Assembly (NCBI RefSeq): GCF_022682495.2
Contig: NC_071390.1
Span: 174,144,715-174,208,714, forward strand
Reading direction: 5' to 3'
DNA length: 64,000 nucleotides
DNA from: Desmodus rotundus
Lineage: Eukaryota; Chordata; Mammalia; Chiroptera; Phyllostomidae
Part shown: positions 1 through 11,770 of the stretch, one piece after another
Layout: every line of letters begins with the position of its first letter
Position numbering within the stretch: the stretch's first letter is position 1
Program-made: the position numbers and the translations under genes
The notes under the pieces: generated by a model
What the model was told of the DNA's origin: nothing
The model's input: the letters and a program-made list of their open reading frames with translations, nothing else
The model's database searches: none

Positions 1-34
1 TCCAGGGAGTGTCTCTGTGTTCTGAGGGGCTACA

Positions 35-88
35 AGACCATTTCTCAGACAGGAAATTGAAGACCAGAGAAGTCAAGCGACTTACATA
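35..88 (-). repeat. MIR SINE fragment
   Basis: The stretch resembles the reverse complement of the MIR core, where a downstream segment reads like gaggaaactgaggcccagagaggttaagcgacttg. Only the central part is left. MIRs are tRNA-derived SINEs silent since early mammalian evolution. Confidence 0.45.
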
Positions 89-89
89 T

Positions 90-187
90 AGGGTTGCCAG
101 AATGCCCGTTAAATCGGGATGTCAGATAATCAATGGATAATTTTTAGTACGCTATGCTCATACACTATTTGAGCTGTATTTACTGAG
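90..187. repeat. Ancient L1M-type 3' end fragment
   Basis: It opens with agggttgccag and then carries gtcagataat followed by a variant of aataatttttagta, phrases of a partly palindromic L1M 3' UTR repeat. Orientation is unclear because that consensus is nearly self-complementary. The copy is diverged and gapped. Confidence 0.4.
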
Positions 188-795
188 AAAGAAACTGAAC
201 CACAAACTTACCTGAGTGACCTGTGTTTTTTCCCCGACAGTCCTACTTAAATAAGAGCAGACAGCTAGTCAGCGTCTCATCCAAACCCAAGATGCTTTCA
301 TGGCAAAGTTTTCTGCTATACACCCCTGACTCCCAAATGAAGGACTCAAATCTAGATGAGATCATTTTCTTGTTATATCATGTATTGAATATTCTGATAT
401 TATATCATATAGTATTAAACTCTTCGTTAATAAATCCCTTGCATACCAATTTTTTATTTCAGAGTCTGCTTCTAGAGAATCCCCTTTAAGAGAGCAAATG
501 GCTTAGGCTACCTCAATCAGAACTATCCCCTGAGTTTGAATGGGGGCAGCTAGTGGTCCCCAAAAGCAGGGACCATATTTACTCCTTTTGGGCCATGAGT
601 AGAGGCAGCGGCATTCATAACAGCTACACCTCGCTTGCAGAGGTGACCTAGTAGAGTTTCCAGTAGCAACATCCAATGTCCACCCCCAGGCAATGGCAGT
701 CAGGGGACCACCTCTGTGGCTTGCCTTTTTCTTATGTAGGCTCCAAGTCTGGTTCTCTGACTTCTCTAGAAAGCCTGTGTTATCCAATATGCTTT
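188..795. other. Unassigned, no gene seen
   Basis: No open frame with a recognisable product and no repeat that I can name. Short open frames on both strands show no domain. Confidence 0.5.
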
Positions 796-945
796 TATTA
801 AAAATAGACTTTATCTTTCATAGAACAGTTTTAGATTCTCAGCAAAACTGAGCAGAAGGTACAGAGATTTCCCATGTACCTCCGCCCACATACACACAGC
901 CTCCCCTGCTCTCAAGCCATATGCTTTTGACACATTTGTTTTCTG
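796..945 (-). repeat. L1M LINE 3' end, 5'-truncated
   Basis: On the minus strand it reads as the L1M 3' UTR: a segment like ctcaattttgctgtgaacctaaaactg, then aataaagtctatttttaat near the ancestral A tail. It is non-coding and old. Confidence 0.55.
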
Positions 946-2617
946 TTTAGCTTATGCAGTATTGTTGCTTTGCAATGAAGAACCTTGACGATGCATTCAC
1001 TGCTATGGAAGTGGTGTTGCTGCTGCAGCAGGCTCTTCAGAAACCAGTGAAGTTAGGGTTGATTATTTGGCCTGGTGTGGCCACAAAGAGTGAAAATCCA
1101 GCCCCAGTTGACAGATGGGGCTCTGGCAACCTGACAGGAAGTGGCAAAAAGGACTGACCCAATATTCACGCATGGTCCGCTGTAATAAGGTGTCCAGTGA
1201 AGGTGAGGTGTGGATACTCATGGGCGGTGCCACAGAACCCGGAAAAGAAATTCTTAGACTGTGTGAGTGGGTGGGCAATTCTAGTGGAAGTGGGGACCTT
1301 AGAGATAGATGATATTAAGCCCATAGTTCTTTCTATATTGGTACCTCAACCAGAAGACCTAAAATCTTTGACTTTCATTGGTGAAGCTAAAGACTCTGCT
1401 ATCTTTTGGGGCCGAAGGGCAGAGGCAGCAAAAAACCAAATCCAAGCCTAATCTCGCTGAATGGCTAAGGTCAGGCCTGTCTTCCCCAGACCCACAGGTT
1501 TTCAGTTACATATGTCACATAGCACTTCAGCAGGCTGACGTTTATGTGGGCTCCAGGAACCCCATGAATAATTAGCCGAAGTGTTCAGCAATTAAGACCA
1601 TTTTGATTGGCATGCTAGCGCTGAGGTCAAAATGGTTGTTAATTTACTAAAGTTTACACAGTAGTAAAAGGAGAGTGCCTGTTCCACATCATTGCCCGCA
1701 CTTTCCCGACAGCCCTCCCTTCCACATCCAGGCCAGTGATTTCCCCCCACATGATGAAGAAACTCACATGATCGCTGTGGCCGCAGGGCCATATGACCTA
1801 TGGGTTCTCTTGAGGTATGCAGTGACAAAAACGCACTCCCAGTACACATTTAAAAAAAGAGAGGGCAAAGAAATGTCACATTCAGAAAAAAAATTCCAGA
1901 AAACAAAGACATAAAAGTAACTCAAATTATATTGCATCCCTCAAAAAATATTAAAGAAAATCTCACTATAAGCCACCATGGCATTAAAAATTCCTTCCTT
2001 CCATTCCTCTTGCTCTCAGCTAGCTCCCCAAACTGCTCTGATGCGTTCTTCTTCGTCTCTCTCCTTTCCATCTCCTCCACCACAATCTACATACACCTCC
2101 TGCACAGAACCTTCTCTTCCCTTCTTCTCACACTTTCCTTTGGCCTCCCACCCCGACCTCCTGCAGTAAATCTTGACTTTTTCTGGTGGTAGATAACTCA
2201 TACTTTTCTGCTTCTCCCCACAACTGACTATAAAATAACTCAACTGTAAAGTAAGGCTGCAGACTCTGGGAGGGAGGGAAAGGTTCCCAATGGGCACTGT
2301 CCTATTTTCCCAGTGGAGAATGGAGTGGGGAAAAGAGCACCTGTTACCCATCACATAAAGTCAGGGCTTAACAAGGGTGCGTTTTGTCGTGACACAGCCT
2401 CACGGAGTCTTACTTGTCTCCTCATTGAAACGGGGATCCCCAAACTCCCCTGTCACTGGGTTGGATTATTAAATGAGAAAATATCTGTATGTGACATTTC
2501 TGGAATAGTACCTTGTCCACGATGGGACCTGTGATGGAAAGTTGACAACTCAAGTCTTTCTACCTCCTTCTAAGCCAAATTTCATGCAAGTGTTGACTAA
2601 ATGTGTATTTTTTCCTC
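946..2617. other. Unassigned, no gene seen
   Basis: About 1.7 kb without a repeat that I recognise and without a convincing exon. The open frames near 1.1-1.45 kb and 2.0-2.35 kb overlap on both strands, are short and low in complexity, and look like chance frames. Confidence 0.5.
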
Positions 2618-2875
2618 CCAACATTTTGTCTAAAAGCTTTTCAAGCATTCAGAAAAGTTGAAAGAATGGTTACAGTGAATATCTAATGCACCTATTGCTT
2701 AGATTCTATAATTGACATTTTACTATCTTTATTTTATCACATTATCTATCTCTCTGTCCATCTATCAGCTTAGCTTGTTTTTGATACTTTTTAAAGTTGA
2801 GTTGGCAACATCAGTACACTTCACCCCTAATGATTCACCACGCATAATTTTAAAAGACCTTCTGGGAAGGACACT
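2618..2875 (-). repeat. L1M LINE 3' UTR fragment
   Basis: The plus strand shows the reverse complement of an L1M 3' UTR: acagtgaatatctaatgcacc, gattctataattgacattttac and the pyrimidine run tctatctctctgtccatctatca, ending in cagtacacttcacccctaa. The copy is non-coding. Confidence 0.55.
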
Positions 2876-2984
2876 GTAAAATAACCTTCTGTATTTCACA
2901 GGACTGCTGGTAGGTCTACTTTTCAAAAAAAAAAAAAATCTAGGTCACCCTTTCTCTCACTCTGCCTAATTCTAAACAGCATTT

Positions 2985-3240
2985 CTCTAAGTGTGTTTCA
3001 TGGAACGCTAGTACAGATACATGAAAATAAACAAGTGTTTGTGGCCAAGAAGGTGGAAAAAGTCTGGATTAAATGAAGTTTTGAAATTTTTTTTTATTGT
3101 AGGATTTCTCAGAGCCTTTGTAAGGCTAATATGCATACCCTCAATGGCAATGTATTCAACTTCTTTGACCATAAGAGCTCAATATTTTTCCGAGAACCAC
3201 GTAGCAGAATGGGTTCCACGGAACCCACTTTGGAAAGGAT
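2985..3240. repeat. Old interspersed repeat, family not named
   Basis: The phrases gtgtttcatggaacgctagt and cacgtagcagaatgggttcc followed by acggaaccca recall a common mammalian repeat whose name I cannot give with certainty. A poly(T) run near 3089 lies inside it. It may be a degraded DNA transposon or LINE end. Confidence 0.3.
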
Positions 3241-3978
3241 CCTTTTACCTATGTGCTACTCTCCTCTTTCTCTTCCTCATAGCTCACACGCACTGTAAAA
3301 TTTCTAGTTCTTCCTCCTATCCGTTGTTTTCTGGACAGTTCCTTCAAGTCTCATAGGTCATCTCTGTCTCTACTTGCCAGGTTTCTCTCAAGTGAGCGTG
3401 TCTCCAAAACACATTCTCTTTGTTAATGGTGACATCACCATCAACAACAGAGTACCACTTGCATGCATGAAAAGGCAAGTTTAGTGCACACGGAAGAAAA
3501 GCTCAAAGTATAATGGGGAAAATGGCAAATTTTAACACACTTTTCTCTGTGGTAGAGACAGGCTGAAAACTTAAATACCTTTAAATGTTTTTATAAACAA
3601 ATAGATTAATAGGAAAAATAAGATATTCTTGGAATATTCCTAAACTTTAAGATTAGTAATGTGGAGGCCAGCTTTTTCTTTCATGAAGCTGTTGTATCAA
3701 ACACAGAAGGACCGGTCATCGGTTGTTCAACATCTCGCATCTCCCATTTAAAATGTCGTTTATCCTGGAGGTCTGGTGGAAAGCACTCTTGGTCCTCCAA
3801 GACCTGCCCTCTGCCTCAGCTGCTCAGAGAACACCATAGGTGAACCACTGAAAATTGTGTGAGTCAGAAAAAAGTTGCTATTTTTATTGTCATTATTATC
3901 AGAGAAGCAGAATAGCAGGACCTTACATGACCTTGACTATGTGGCCAGCCCTAATTCTTTTTCTTTTAAAGTGAGCTT
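3241..3978. other. Unassigned, no gene seen
   Basis: Unique-looking sequence without a recognised repeat or exon. A 60-codon frame at 3661-3843 has no recognisable domain. Confidence 0.45.
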
Positions 3979-4189
3979 AAAAAAAAAGATTTTATTTATT
4001 TATTTTTAGAGAGAGGGGAAGGGAGGGAGAAAGAGAGGGAGAGAAACATCAATGTGTGGTTGCCTCTTGCACACCCCCTACTAGGGACCTGGCCTGCAAC
4101 CCAGGCATGTGCCCTGACTGGGAATTGAACCAGTGACCCTTTGGTTTGCAAGGAGGCATTCAATCCACTGAGCCATACCAGCCACGGCC
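3979..4189 (-). mobile_element. VES-type bat SINE, near full length
   Basis: Read on the minus strand it starts with a tRNA-like head (ggctggtatggctcagtgg, A-box-like) and carries a B-box-like ggttcaattcc (complement of 4121-4131). The body follows: gggcacatgcctgggttgc, then accacacattgatgtttctc, a CT-rich stretch, and an aaataaataaaatc tail ending in A9. The 211 bp fit a complete tRNA-derived VES SINE. RNA polymerase III would have transcribed it and L1 machinery mobilised it. No clean target-site duplication is visible, so it is not very recent. This is the main evidence that the host is a bat. Confidence 0.88.
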
Positions 4190-5294
4190 AATTTCTGTCT
4201 TCTGACAGGACTTTGCCAAGTTCTTATGACCTAGTTTCCTAATTTCTCTTCAGAAGTATGTTGTTTTCAATGTCCCTTAGCACTGTGCTATAGTATTTCA
4301 CAGACGGCATCTTGCTATCCTCAGAAGTTCTTCTAAGTGCTGGCATCTCTTTAGCATGTGGTGAAATGCCCCTCCTAGGAAAGATTCCGGAGAACGGATG
4401 TATGAACAACCTTTGTAGTCCTGTCTACTCCGTGAGAGGGATCAGAGGCCCTCACTTGCAAGACCATATGCCGGAGGATTGAACAAGTAAGATCTGATTT
4501 TTCTGATAACAACCCATGAGAGAGGAAGCCCAAATGGTGGTGAAGTGAGTGAGAGAAAGTACTTTGAAAAAGAAAAACAAAACTTAAATACATAATCACA
4601 TGGATACCTCTCTAAAATGCACAGGGAAGAGGGGGAAATTTTAACTTGTCTGGTGGACTTCAGGGCATTCAGAGCTCACCCTCCTGCTCTGCCGCTTTGC
4701 TTGTCCAGTGTTGCCGTCAGCCACTCTCCAATAATCTAGAAAACACCCCACACATTCTCTGACTCCTCCGAGACTCCGACACCTGTGACACCCCACTGAG
4801 CCTGTCCGCCCAGCCACCACCTCCTTATCTTCAGAGCTTGGCGTGGTGTCCCTGTGTCCATGAAGCCTCTCTCCCCCATGAGGTGGGCGCCCCCACCCTG
4901 CTGCTTTACCTCACGTAGAGCCTCTCTCACAGCACTTGCCATGTTACTTTACGACTGTATAGTGAGTGTTCTTCTGACTCTGACACTGGGGTTCACTACT
5001 GACTACAAAGCTTTAGCATCTTGACCTTAAAACCTGGGAGGCAGTCAATGAGTGTTCGGTGGATTTAAGTATGAGTGAAAGCAAGAAGCACCCACTTTGT
5101 GCACAAATCAGTCAAAGATCATATTTAATTAGAGTTATTCAGACCTAAAGAATACGTTTTGAAATAAGTGCATTAAGAAAAGAGCATGACAGTGGCTTTC
5201 ACAGAAAAATATCATAATATGCTGAACAGTAATATTCATATTGTAATGATGTTTACACATTAATGGCATCCAAAAAGGAGCGAGCTCAAATCTG
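4190..5294. other. Unassigned, no gene seen
   Basis: No recognised repeat or exon. The 4.6-4.95 kb part is C-rich and unique. The 5.1-5.25 kb part is A/T-rich. Confidence 0.45.
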
Positions 5295-5500
5295 TTCAGG
5301 TATCACCTCTTCCTGGATACATTCTTACAGCGATCACACTTGCTGCCTGCTTTGCGGTAGTTGCGGTCAGTGTTTACAGATGAGGTTGACACGTGGTTAT
5401 TTCACATTTACGTCTGTACATCCTGTTTTACCTTCTTAGGCCATTTTATAAAAGCTCTAAGATTAGATTGCATATTTGGTTATGAACAACTTAATGGCAT
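5295..5500 (+). repeat. Possible L2 LINE fragment
   Basis: A phrase like gtatcacctcttcctggatacattc resembles the L2 3' region, usually cacctcctccatgaagccttccctga. It is very diverged and could be chance. Confidence 0.3.
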
Positions 5501-5544
5501 GAATTCTCCAGTCAGGCCAAACTTGCTTTATCTCTGTTCTTTAC

Positions 5545-5725
5545 AGCTATATGACCTGGGACAAGTCCCTTAAGTCGATTAAGCTTTGGCTTCCTATTCT
5601 GTAGAGGTTGGGAGAAGGGATTGCTACAGGAAGCAGGGTTATTCTGGTGACTAAATAATAAATATAAAGCATGTGGTAGACAGAAAGTGCTAAATAAATG
5701 TTAGCTCTACTCTTTTCCCTTCTCT
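5545..5725 (+). repeat. MIR SINE
   Basis: The MIR order is kept: atatgacctgggacaagtcc, then cttaagtcgattaagc and gcttcctattctgtag, ending in gtgctaaataaatgttagct. The tRNA-like head is missing. Confidence 0.7.
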
Positions 5726-6689
5726 TCCCCTCTATCCAAACATGATGTGGAGCCAGCAGCAATTGTGTCTAAACCAATGGGGAAATTTCACATAACCTGG
5801 GAGGCAAGGGGATGTGTTTTTTCCAACCAAGAAAGATCTGATACCACACTGATTTATCTCAAAAAAATAAAAATTCAGAGTTGTCACTATCTCTTTCCAA
5901 CTTGACCTTTCTGTACACTTGGGGTATCTCTCTGGACGAGAGTCGTAGCACTCAGAAGAGACCTGATTTCACACAAACAGACTGCGCAGCTGGGTGGCAT
6001 TTTTGCTCCTAGCTACAATGATGAAAAGAACAGTTAAAGCTTGAGATATGTGTGCACTATAAAAATAATGAAAGACTTACTCGAACTTTAAAGACATATG
6101 GACCCAGAGAGTGCCTCTCCTAGCTTTTAGTTATAAGGAGAACCACTAAGTCAGGCTGTGAAAAGACCTAAATTGCTGGCTTCATTTGAGCTTTTACTTT
6201 GAAGGACCATTTCCCCTGCGTGGCCTTCTCTGCCATGACATCCAGTGCCAACCTTGTTATTTTCATGTACATATGTACTCCCAGGGAGAAAGGCCCTTGG
6301 TATACTTCCCCTGAGCAAGCCCTAAATGGAGCAGGATCTAAAAGCTCTCCGGGTCATTTTATCTTCAACCTTGCTCAGGGTCTGGAACCTCGCCAGGGTG
6401 GACCAATTCTGGATGCTGTTTCTTCCCTCCTGCCCATCCCCAGCTATCTCTGATCTTCTCTGTTTCCTTCTGTCCTCAGAGACCAGCTCTCAGATATGAA
6501 ACCCTCTGTGGTCTGAGCTCCAGCGGGTGAGTGATAAAACCATCCCTGTAAACAGTCCTCAAACTCTGAGGGCACAGCCTGCCATTTATTTAAAAGATTT
6601 TCCAGCCATCAGGTGTTGGTGACAGCCCTTAGCCAAACATGTAAACGATGCTCCAAGCCATTAACCTGGTCTTTGGTGTCTGTCACCAT
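5726..6689. other. Unassigned, no gene seen
   Basis: Unique-looking sequence. The 84-codon frame at 6199-6453 has no recognisable domain, and no promoter or splice context supports an exon. Confidence 0.45.
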
Positions 6690-7060
6690 GCGGCCCCATC
6701 CTCTCATTGCTCACGTGCCCCGTGTCCATCACACTGAACAATGTGCTGTGCCTGCTCTTGTCATTCCTTCATTTCCCGGTGATTCCGTCTCTGTGGCTTC
6801 CCATCCTCCCAGCCCGAAGACCCCCGCCTCCTCTCGAAAGTCCTCCCTCATTACACAACGACACAACTTCTTTGCTCTCTTGATTCCTATGCCCTTTCAT
6901 TTGTTTTCTGTAGAAATCTGTTTCAATTTGTATTTCGTATCCCACCATTTCTGTCCGTATCTCAGGGTCCTATTGGCTGTAAATCTTCTCAAGGGCCCCG
7001 ACTGTTTTAATTCATGATTGTATGTTTTAAAACCAACATAGCCCCTCTCCCACAGTAGGT
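6690..7060 (+). repeat. L2 LINE 3' region, diverged
   Basis: The pattern fits an L2 3' end: cctccctcattacacaacg, then gtaaatcttctcaagggccccgac and cccacagtaggtatttctaa. The 134-codon frame over this stretch is explained by the repeat. Confidence 0.45.
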
Positions 7061-7384
7061 ATTTCTAATTCTGCCATCATCCGGTTATACGTTGATTAGA
7101 AAACACTCACTGCTTTAGCAAACACACCTCAAAGGATAATGAACGTAAACAATAGAAGTTTGGTTCTCATTGTGGACCATCCAAAACGAATGATGAAGAG
7201 CAAGAGTGAAGAGAAGGCCTGTGCACTTTTAACCTCCTTGGGCTGAGGGGAAACTTCATCTCCACTGCATTCCATTGGTGAGAACTAGTCATGTGACCCC
7301 GTCTAGATGGGCCTGGGCTGGGAAAGGTAAAGTAGTCTGGGAAGGAAGAGGAAAACATAGGTATTAGGGAACAAAGCACTTGAT
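7061..7384. other. Unassigned, no gene seen
   Basis: No repeat or exon recognised. Confidence 0.45.
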
Positions 7385-7480
7385 ATTTGTGAAAATAAGT
7401 TTCCTGATTGATAAAATGGAAATGCCAAAGCAGTTGTAAAACTTAGCACATAGGAGGTGCTTGATAAAAGTTAGTTGATT
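7385..7480 (+). repeat. MIR SINE 3' part
   Basis: It reads tttcctgattgataaaatgg and then acttagcacataggaggtgc followed by ttgataaaagttag, the second half of a MIR. Confidence 0.6.
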
Positions 7481-8029
7481 CTAACTCTCAACTTATCATG
7501 AGTAGAAAACTTTTATTTGTTTCAAAGTCCCATTGAAAGGACTAAACATAGGCTTTTTAGAAGGTCCAAGGTATGGTTGGAAGGAAAAATGAAAATATCG
7601 AGGAAAAGAAAGAGAGAAAATGAGACCGAAAGGAAAGATGAAGCTGAGAAGGGTGTTGGCACCCACGGTTTCCATCGTGTCTCTCCCAATGCCTAGTCTC
7701 AGGTGAGGTTTCAGAGTGACAAGGACCTGTTACTCAGAATTCCCATCGTGAGTCACAAACGAGGTGGAGGCAGAAATCATGTTGGCGCTCGTGTCTTCCA
7801 TAGGTAATTAAATGATCAGACCCATAGGAAGACAGTCATACTATTAATTTTTTTTATAAGAACAGAAACACATAGATCGCCATTAATCCTCACCCTCACC
7901 AGAAACAGCTCTGACCTGGTTTCCCACATGAATCATTCTCTTTGATGGTAGACCCCGCCCACTGCCGAAATCAGGACCTGCTCCCCATTCACTCTCCACC
8001 TCTGGTTTCACCTTTCGTCACATTTTATC
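7481..8029. other. Unassigned, no gene seen
   Basis: A purine-rich segment lies at 7575-7650. No exon or repeat is recognised. Confidence 0.45.
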
Positions 8030-8345
8030 TTCTGGGCATCAAGCCTCCTGTTTGCGTTCCCTGAAAAAGGCTTAGGTGCTCTGCTGCCACTGATTTGCAT
8101 CCACTGTTTCCTGTGCCTACACAGTTCTTCAATCTCTTCTTCCACTCTTTTCCTAAGGCTAAGCAAAACAATTTTTTAAAAACCTGTTGCAGGAGCCTTC
8201 CAAGTCTGTGGGGATGTGCACCCTTGGTAGTCTCCCGGTGGCTTGTTCTTATCTCTCTCATAACACTTGTCACAATGAGTTGGCTTTTTCCTTAGTAAAT
8301 GGTGGATTTCCTCAGGATAGGCAATTTAGCTTTGTTTCCATAGCT
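8030..8345 (+). repeat. L2 LINE fragment
   Basis: It resembles the end of the L2 reverse-transcriptase frame and its 3' UTR: ttgcatccactgtttcctgtg, then ctctctcataacacttgtcac and ttcctcaggataggcaattt. Stops and indels are present. Confidence 0.45.
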
Positions 8346-8379
8346 CTGTTGTGAGCACACGTCCATGCTCAACACATTT

Positions 8380-8480
8380 TCCAAACATCAACGATCATTT
8401 ATGTAGCTTTTAAATGCATTACCTCATTTATTAACTGTAACAATTCATCATGTAGGAACTATAATTAAGACTATCTTTAC
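8380..8480 (-). repeat. MIR SINE fragment
   Basis: On the plus strand the reverse MIR core is visible as gcattacctcatttattaac and caattcatcatgtaggaac followed by tataatta, matching the MIR tail in reverse. Confidence 0.45.
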
Positions 8481-8562
8481 ACATATAATCTGTATGTAAA
8501 TCTTATATGTAATAAAACTAATAAAATACATTTTAGATAATGTACATGAATTATATTATATA

Positions 8563-8687
8563 AAGGGGTTGACAAAAGTAGGTTTAAGGTTGTTTGTATG
8601 GAAAATAATACAATAATTAATAGACAATAATATAATAAACCCTGTGTTCACATACTCATAATTGTAAACCTACCTTTGCCCACCCCG
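8563..8687. mobile_element. Mariner-like MITE with terminal inverted repeats
   Basis: The left end reads aaggggttgacaaaagtagg and the right end, reverse-complemented, reads cggggtgggcaaaggtaggt. The arms stay complementary with few mismatches for about 35 bases, through gtttgtatg against gagtatgtg. TA lies on both sides (8561-8562 and 8688-8689), as expected for Tc1/mariner insertion. The 125-bp body has no coding capacity, so a transposase in trans is needed. Elements with the motif ggcaaaagtaggttta are, from memory, common in bats. Confidence 0.78.
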
Positions 8688-8689
8688 TA

Positions 8690-9148
8690 TTTATATATGT
8701 AAGTATATATCTTATATATAATTATAATTAAAATAAAGATGATGAGGGAATTTGATATCTGTCCACCTAAAAAGTATAAAAAATGAGATTTAAATCTACG
8801 GAGGCCTAGCTCTTAACCTTGACATAGACTAGAGAAATGAATATCAGGAACAATTCCCAATAGTTCCCTCAAAGAAAGAGATACCGTACAATGGTGAGTC
8901 AACACAACCAATCCAGTCGGGATGGAGAACATTGGAATGGAACATCATCCTGAGAAAAGCTGTTTTCTCGGCTGGGCTCGTGGTTCCCAAAACCTCCCAC
9001 TGAAGCCCTCACAGTCAGACTGGTGACCTAGGATTACGGGGATGAACTCTCTTGAAAAGGGTAAAGAAACATCAAGATGCCTAGGAACTCAGGAGGACTT
9101 CAGATATCTGGTGAAACAGGAGAACTGCCATCCTCTTCACAGACTCTT
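8690..9148. other. Unassigned, no gene seen
   Basis: It starts with an A/T-rich tract (tatatatgtaagtatatatc and similar). No exon is recognised. Confidence 0.45.
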
Positions 9149-9490
9149 CTATTATGGGGTGAACTGAGTCCCCTCAAAATTCACATGGCGGAGTCTTCTT
9201 CCCCAATACCTCAGAAGGCAGCTGTATTAGGAGACAGGGTCTTCAAAGAGATGACCATGTTCAAATAATGCCACTAGGGTGATCCCTAATCCAATCTGAC
9301 TGGTGTCCTTACAAGAAGTGGAGATTGAGACACAGGCAGAAGATGACCCACATAGACACAAGGTGAGAACAGAGGTCTACCAGCCAAGGAGAGAAGCCTC
9401 AGAAGAAACCAACCTAGTTCACACCTCGATCTCAGACTTCCAACCTCCAGAACTGTGAGAAAATCAATTTCTATTGTTATAAATCTGGTA
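9149..9490 (+). repeat. MLT1-type solo LTR (ERVL-MaLR)
   Basis: The order matches MLT1 LTRs: attatggggtgaactgagtc, then ggagacagggtcttcaaag, ccaatctgactggtgtcctt, agccaaggagagaagcctc and ccagaactgtgagaaaatcaa. The end is worn and no internal retroviral sequence is present. MaLR LTRs are relics of non-autonomous ERVL-like elements. Confidence 0.8.
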
Positions 9491-10114
9491 TCTATGGATA
9501 GAGTGCAGGAAGTCTGTAAGTTTAATGGAAGAAATAAAAACAAATCTTTATATTCACCAGCCCCTGACCAAAATCTATCATCATCTTTAATTACCCAGTG
9601 AGGCAACACATCGTCGTGGCATTAGAAATGCCCATGGCTGCTTGCATGGGTGTCTTCCCGTGACATGTCCAAGTAGCTTTACACTCACCACTACCTTGAA
9701 ATTGTCGTCTTTACTAGACTCAGCAACAGAATTTCTTAGGTAAAGCATTTGTATTCATGCATTGCAAACTTACTTTATGCACTACTTTAGTCACAGTATT
9801 TTAATAGAATTAGCTGTTTTAATAATTTGAAGTATTTTATCAAATTCATTAAAAAACATTATCTTGAGATGGGGTCTTCAGGCTCCAGGCTGACAAAAGT
9901 TTAAGAAGCCATTCAGCAACCACTTTCTCCCCTTGTCCGTCCAGCCTGGTTGCTGGGTAACTGCTCCTCTCTCACTAGCCTGGGGATCCTGCCCTTGTCG
10001 TTCCTCTACACCCTGCCACACCTTCATAAGTAGTCCCTTTATCGAACCCCCTTAACTTATCCTAAGTTCCGCATGCCTCCTTTGTCCTGCTGGAATGTAG
10101 ACTGATACACCTTA
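9491..10114. other. Unassigned, no gene seen
   Basis: No exon or named repeat. Confidence 0.45.
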
Positions 10115-10280
10115 TGAAGGACTTTGGCTTCAAAGTCAGAGAGTAGCCATGAGAACTTGGGCAGGCGACTTCTTTCTCTGAGGCTGTTTATCCTATTTGT
10201 AAAATGGGGATAATACCCAACCCACTAACATCAAAACATCCAGGTGATTGTCAGGACAAGTCAAGGTAATGCATTTGAAT
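10115..10280 (+). repeat. MIR SINE
   Basis: It contains gagaacttgggcaggcgac, then cttctttctctgaggctg and tttgtaaaatggggataata, a typical sense-strand MIR core. Confidence 0.72.
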
Positions 10281-11289
10281 GCTAATTGACGTGCTAAAAA
10301 CATTGCATAAGCCCTGCTCTTCATGTACCAGCTATTTTCCCCCTTTTCCACCTGTTCTGTTTGACCAGCAGGTCAGCAAAGACCAAAATATGAAGCTACA
10401 GGCTGAGGTAGGAGTCGTTCTAGAGCATAACGGCCCTTGCGTGGCTTCTGCTGTTAAAGTTTCACAGCTGAGGCAAGAGGCAAATAACATTTTTAATGTC
10501 TCCATCTGTAGTATTTGAATCAAGTCTAGAGGAGAACAATATCTCTTAAATAGGGATAATATATAGATATTATTTCTAAAAATATTTAAAAAACTGGTGA
10601 TTTCTCTGTGTTGTTTATTTCAATTGTAATATTACTTAAATGTGTATAATAAATTGGATACATATCCTTATGTTTATAGTTTTTGTACAGCTATGAATCA
10701 AAAACAAATTTGCAAATTAAATAGAAGAGATGCTATTAAGGTGACAAACTGAGCATAAGCTACGAGGTCTTTTTCCTACCCCAAATCTACAGAATAAAAT
10801 GAACCATAACAGTGCCGTAAAGCAGGAAGGGTGACTTTCCATAGACCAGAAATGACAAAGAATTCCTGAAAGGCTTGAGGCAGATGGGATATAAATAATT
10901 GATGAGGCTGTAGCCTTAAACACACCCAGGAGGGGTCTGCTCTGAGTTGGAAGTGGCTTCAGATACTCTGTGTAAATGCTGAGGATTGGACACTGGAGCA
11001 GGAAGGACTGCTGAGGAGGTCTTCACGGTCAAGGTGACTTCTACCAGATGGCTTATCCCCTCTTCCCACCACCACCATACATGGCACACTTGCGAGGATG
11101 GCAGCAGGAGGGTCTATCCTGAGGCAGAAGCAGTAAGCAGCAGCACTGGACCTGAGGGGCAGAACAGCCCCTGGGGTCTCCATGGCCAGAAGACTAAGTA
11201 CTTCCCATCCCAGCTAGCAGTACCTCTGCCTTTGGTTTATCATCAGGCAGATGTATAGAACTGAGTAGAGAACACACAGCTGGGAGATC
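10281..11289. other. Unassigned, no gene seen
   Basis: A/T-rich between 10540 and 10720, then unique sequence to 11280. The short open frames overlap on both strands and have no recognisable product. Confidence 0.45.
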
Positions 11290-11770
11290 TCGTTTAGAAA
11301 TTTTCTCAGAACACCAAGTAAAATGGCAAAGATGAAAGAAAAATTAAGAAACTAGAAAGAGAAATTAGAAGTTCTAAAAGAGGTCTAGAAGAAAAGAACA
11401 AAGAGAATAGGTTGAAATAAATAATAGAAGAAACATATCCAATTTGAAGAAGACATGCATTTTCAGACTAAAAGGGATTACTAGGTACGGGGCAGGAAGC
11501 ATAGAAAGTATTCACATCCACCGATTGTGTAGGAAAGTTTCAGAACACCCAAATCTTCTCGTTAGCCACACTGGCTGCACGAAGGAAACAGACCTGTCCT
11601 GAGCGTTCCAAACCCAGCCAAACCACTGTTCAGTTCAAACAGGAGGATGGTTTTTTTAACTGTTCTTAAACTCTAACTGAAACAATTACTGGAAATTATA
11701 CTTGGCTAAACAGAACAATATAAATCCAAGAAGAAGATGTGAAGTAAAAGAAGAAAAGAAAAAAAAATCA
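11290..11770 (+). pseudogene. Ancient HAL1/L1 ORF1 relic
   Basis: An A-rich sense strand with aaagatgaaagaaaaattaag, then tccaatttgaagaagacatg and aagtttcagaacacccaaat follows the order of the second half of L1/HAL1 ORF1. The last phrase corresponds to the conserved RNA-binding region after the RRM. No open frame survives. ORF1p is an RNA-binding chaperone of the LINE particle. The borders are vague, and L1 rather than HAL1 cannot be excluded. Confidence 0.4.
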
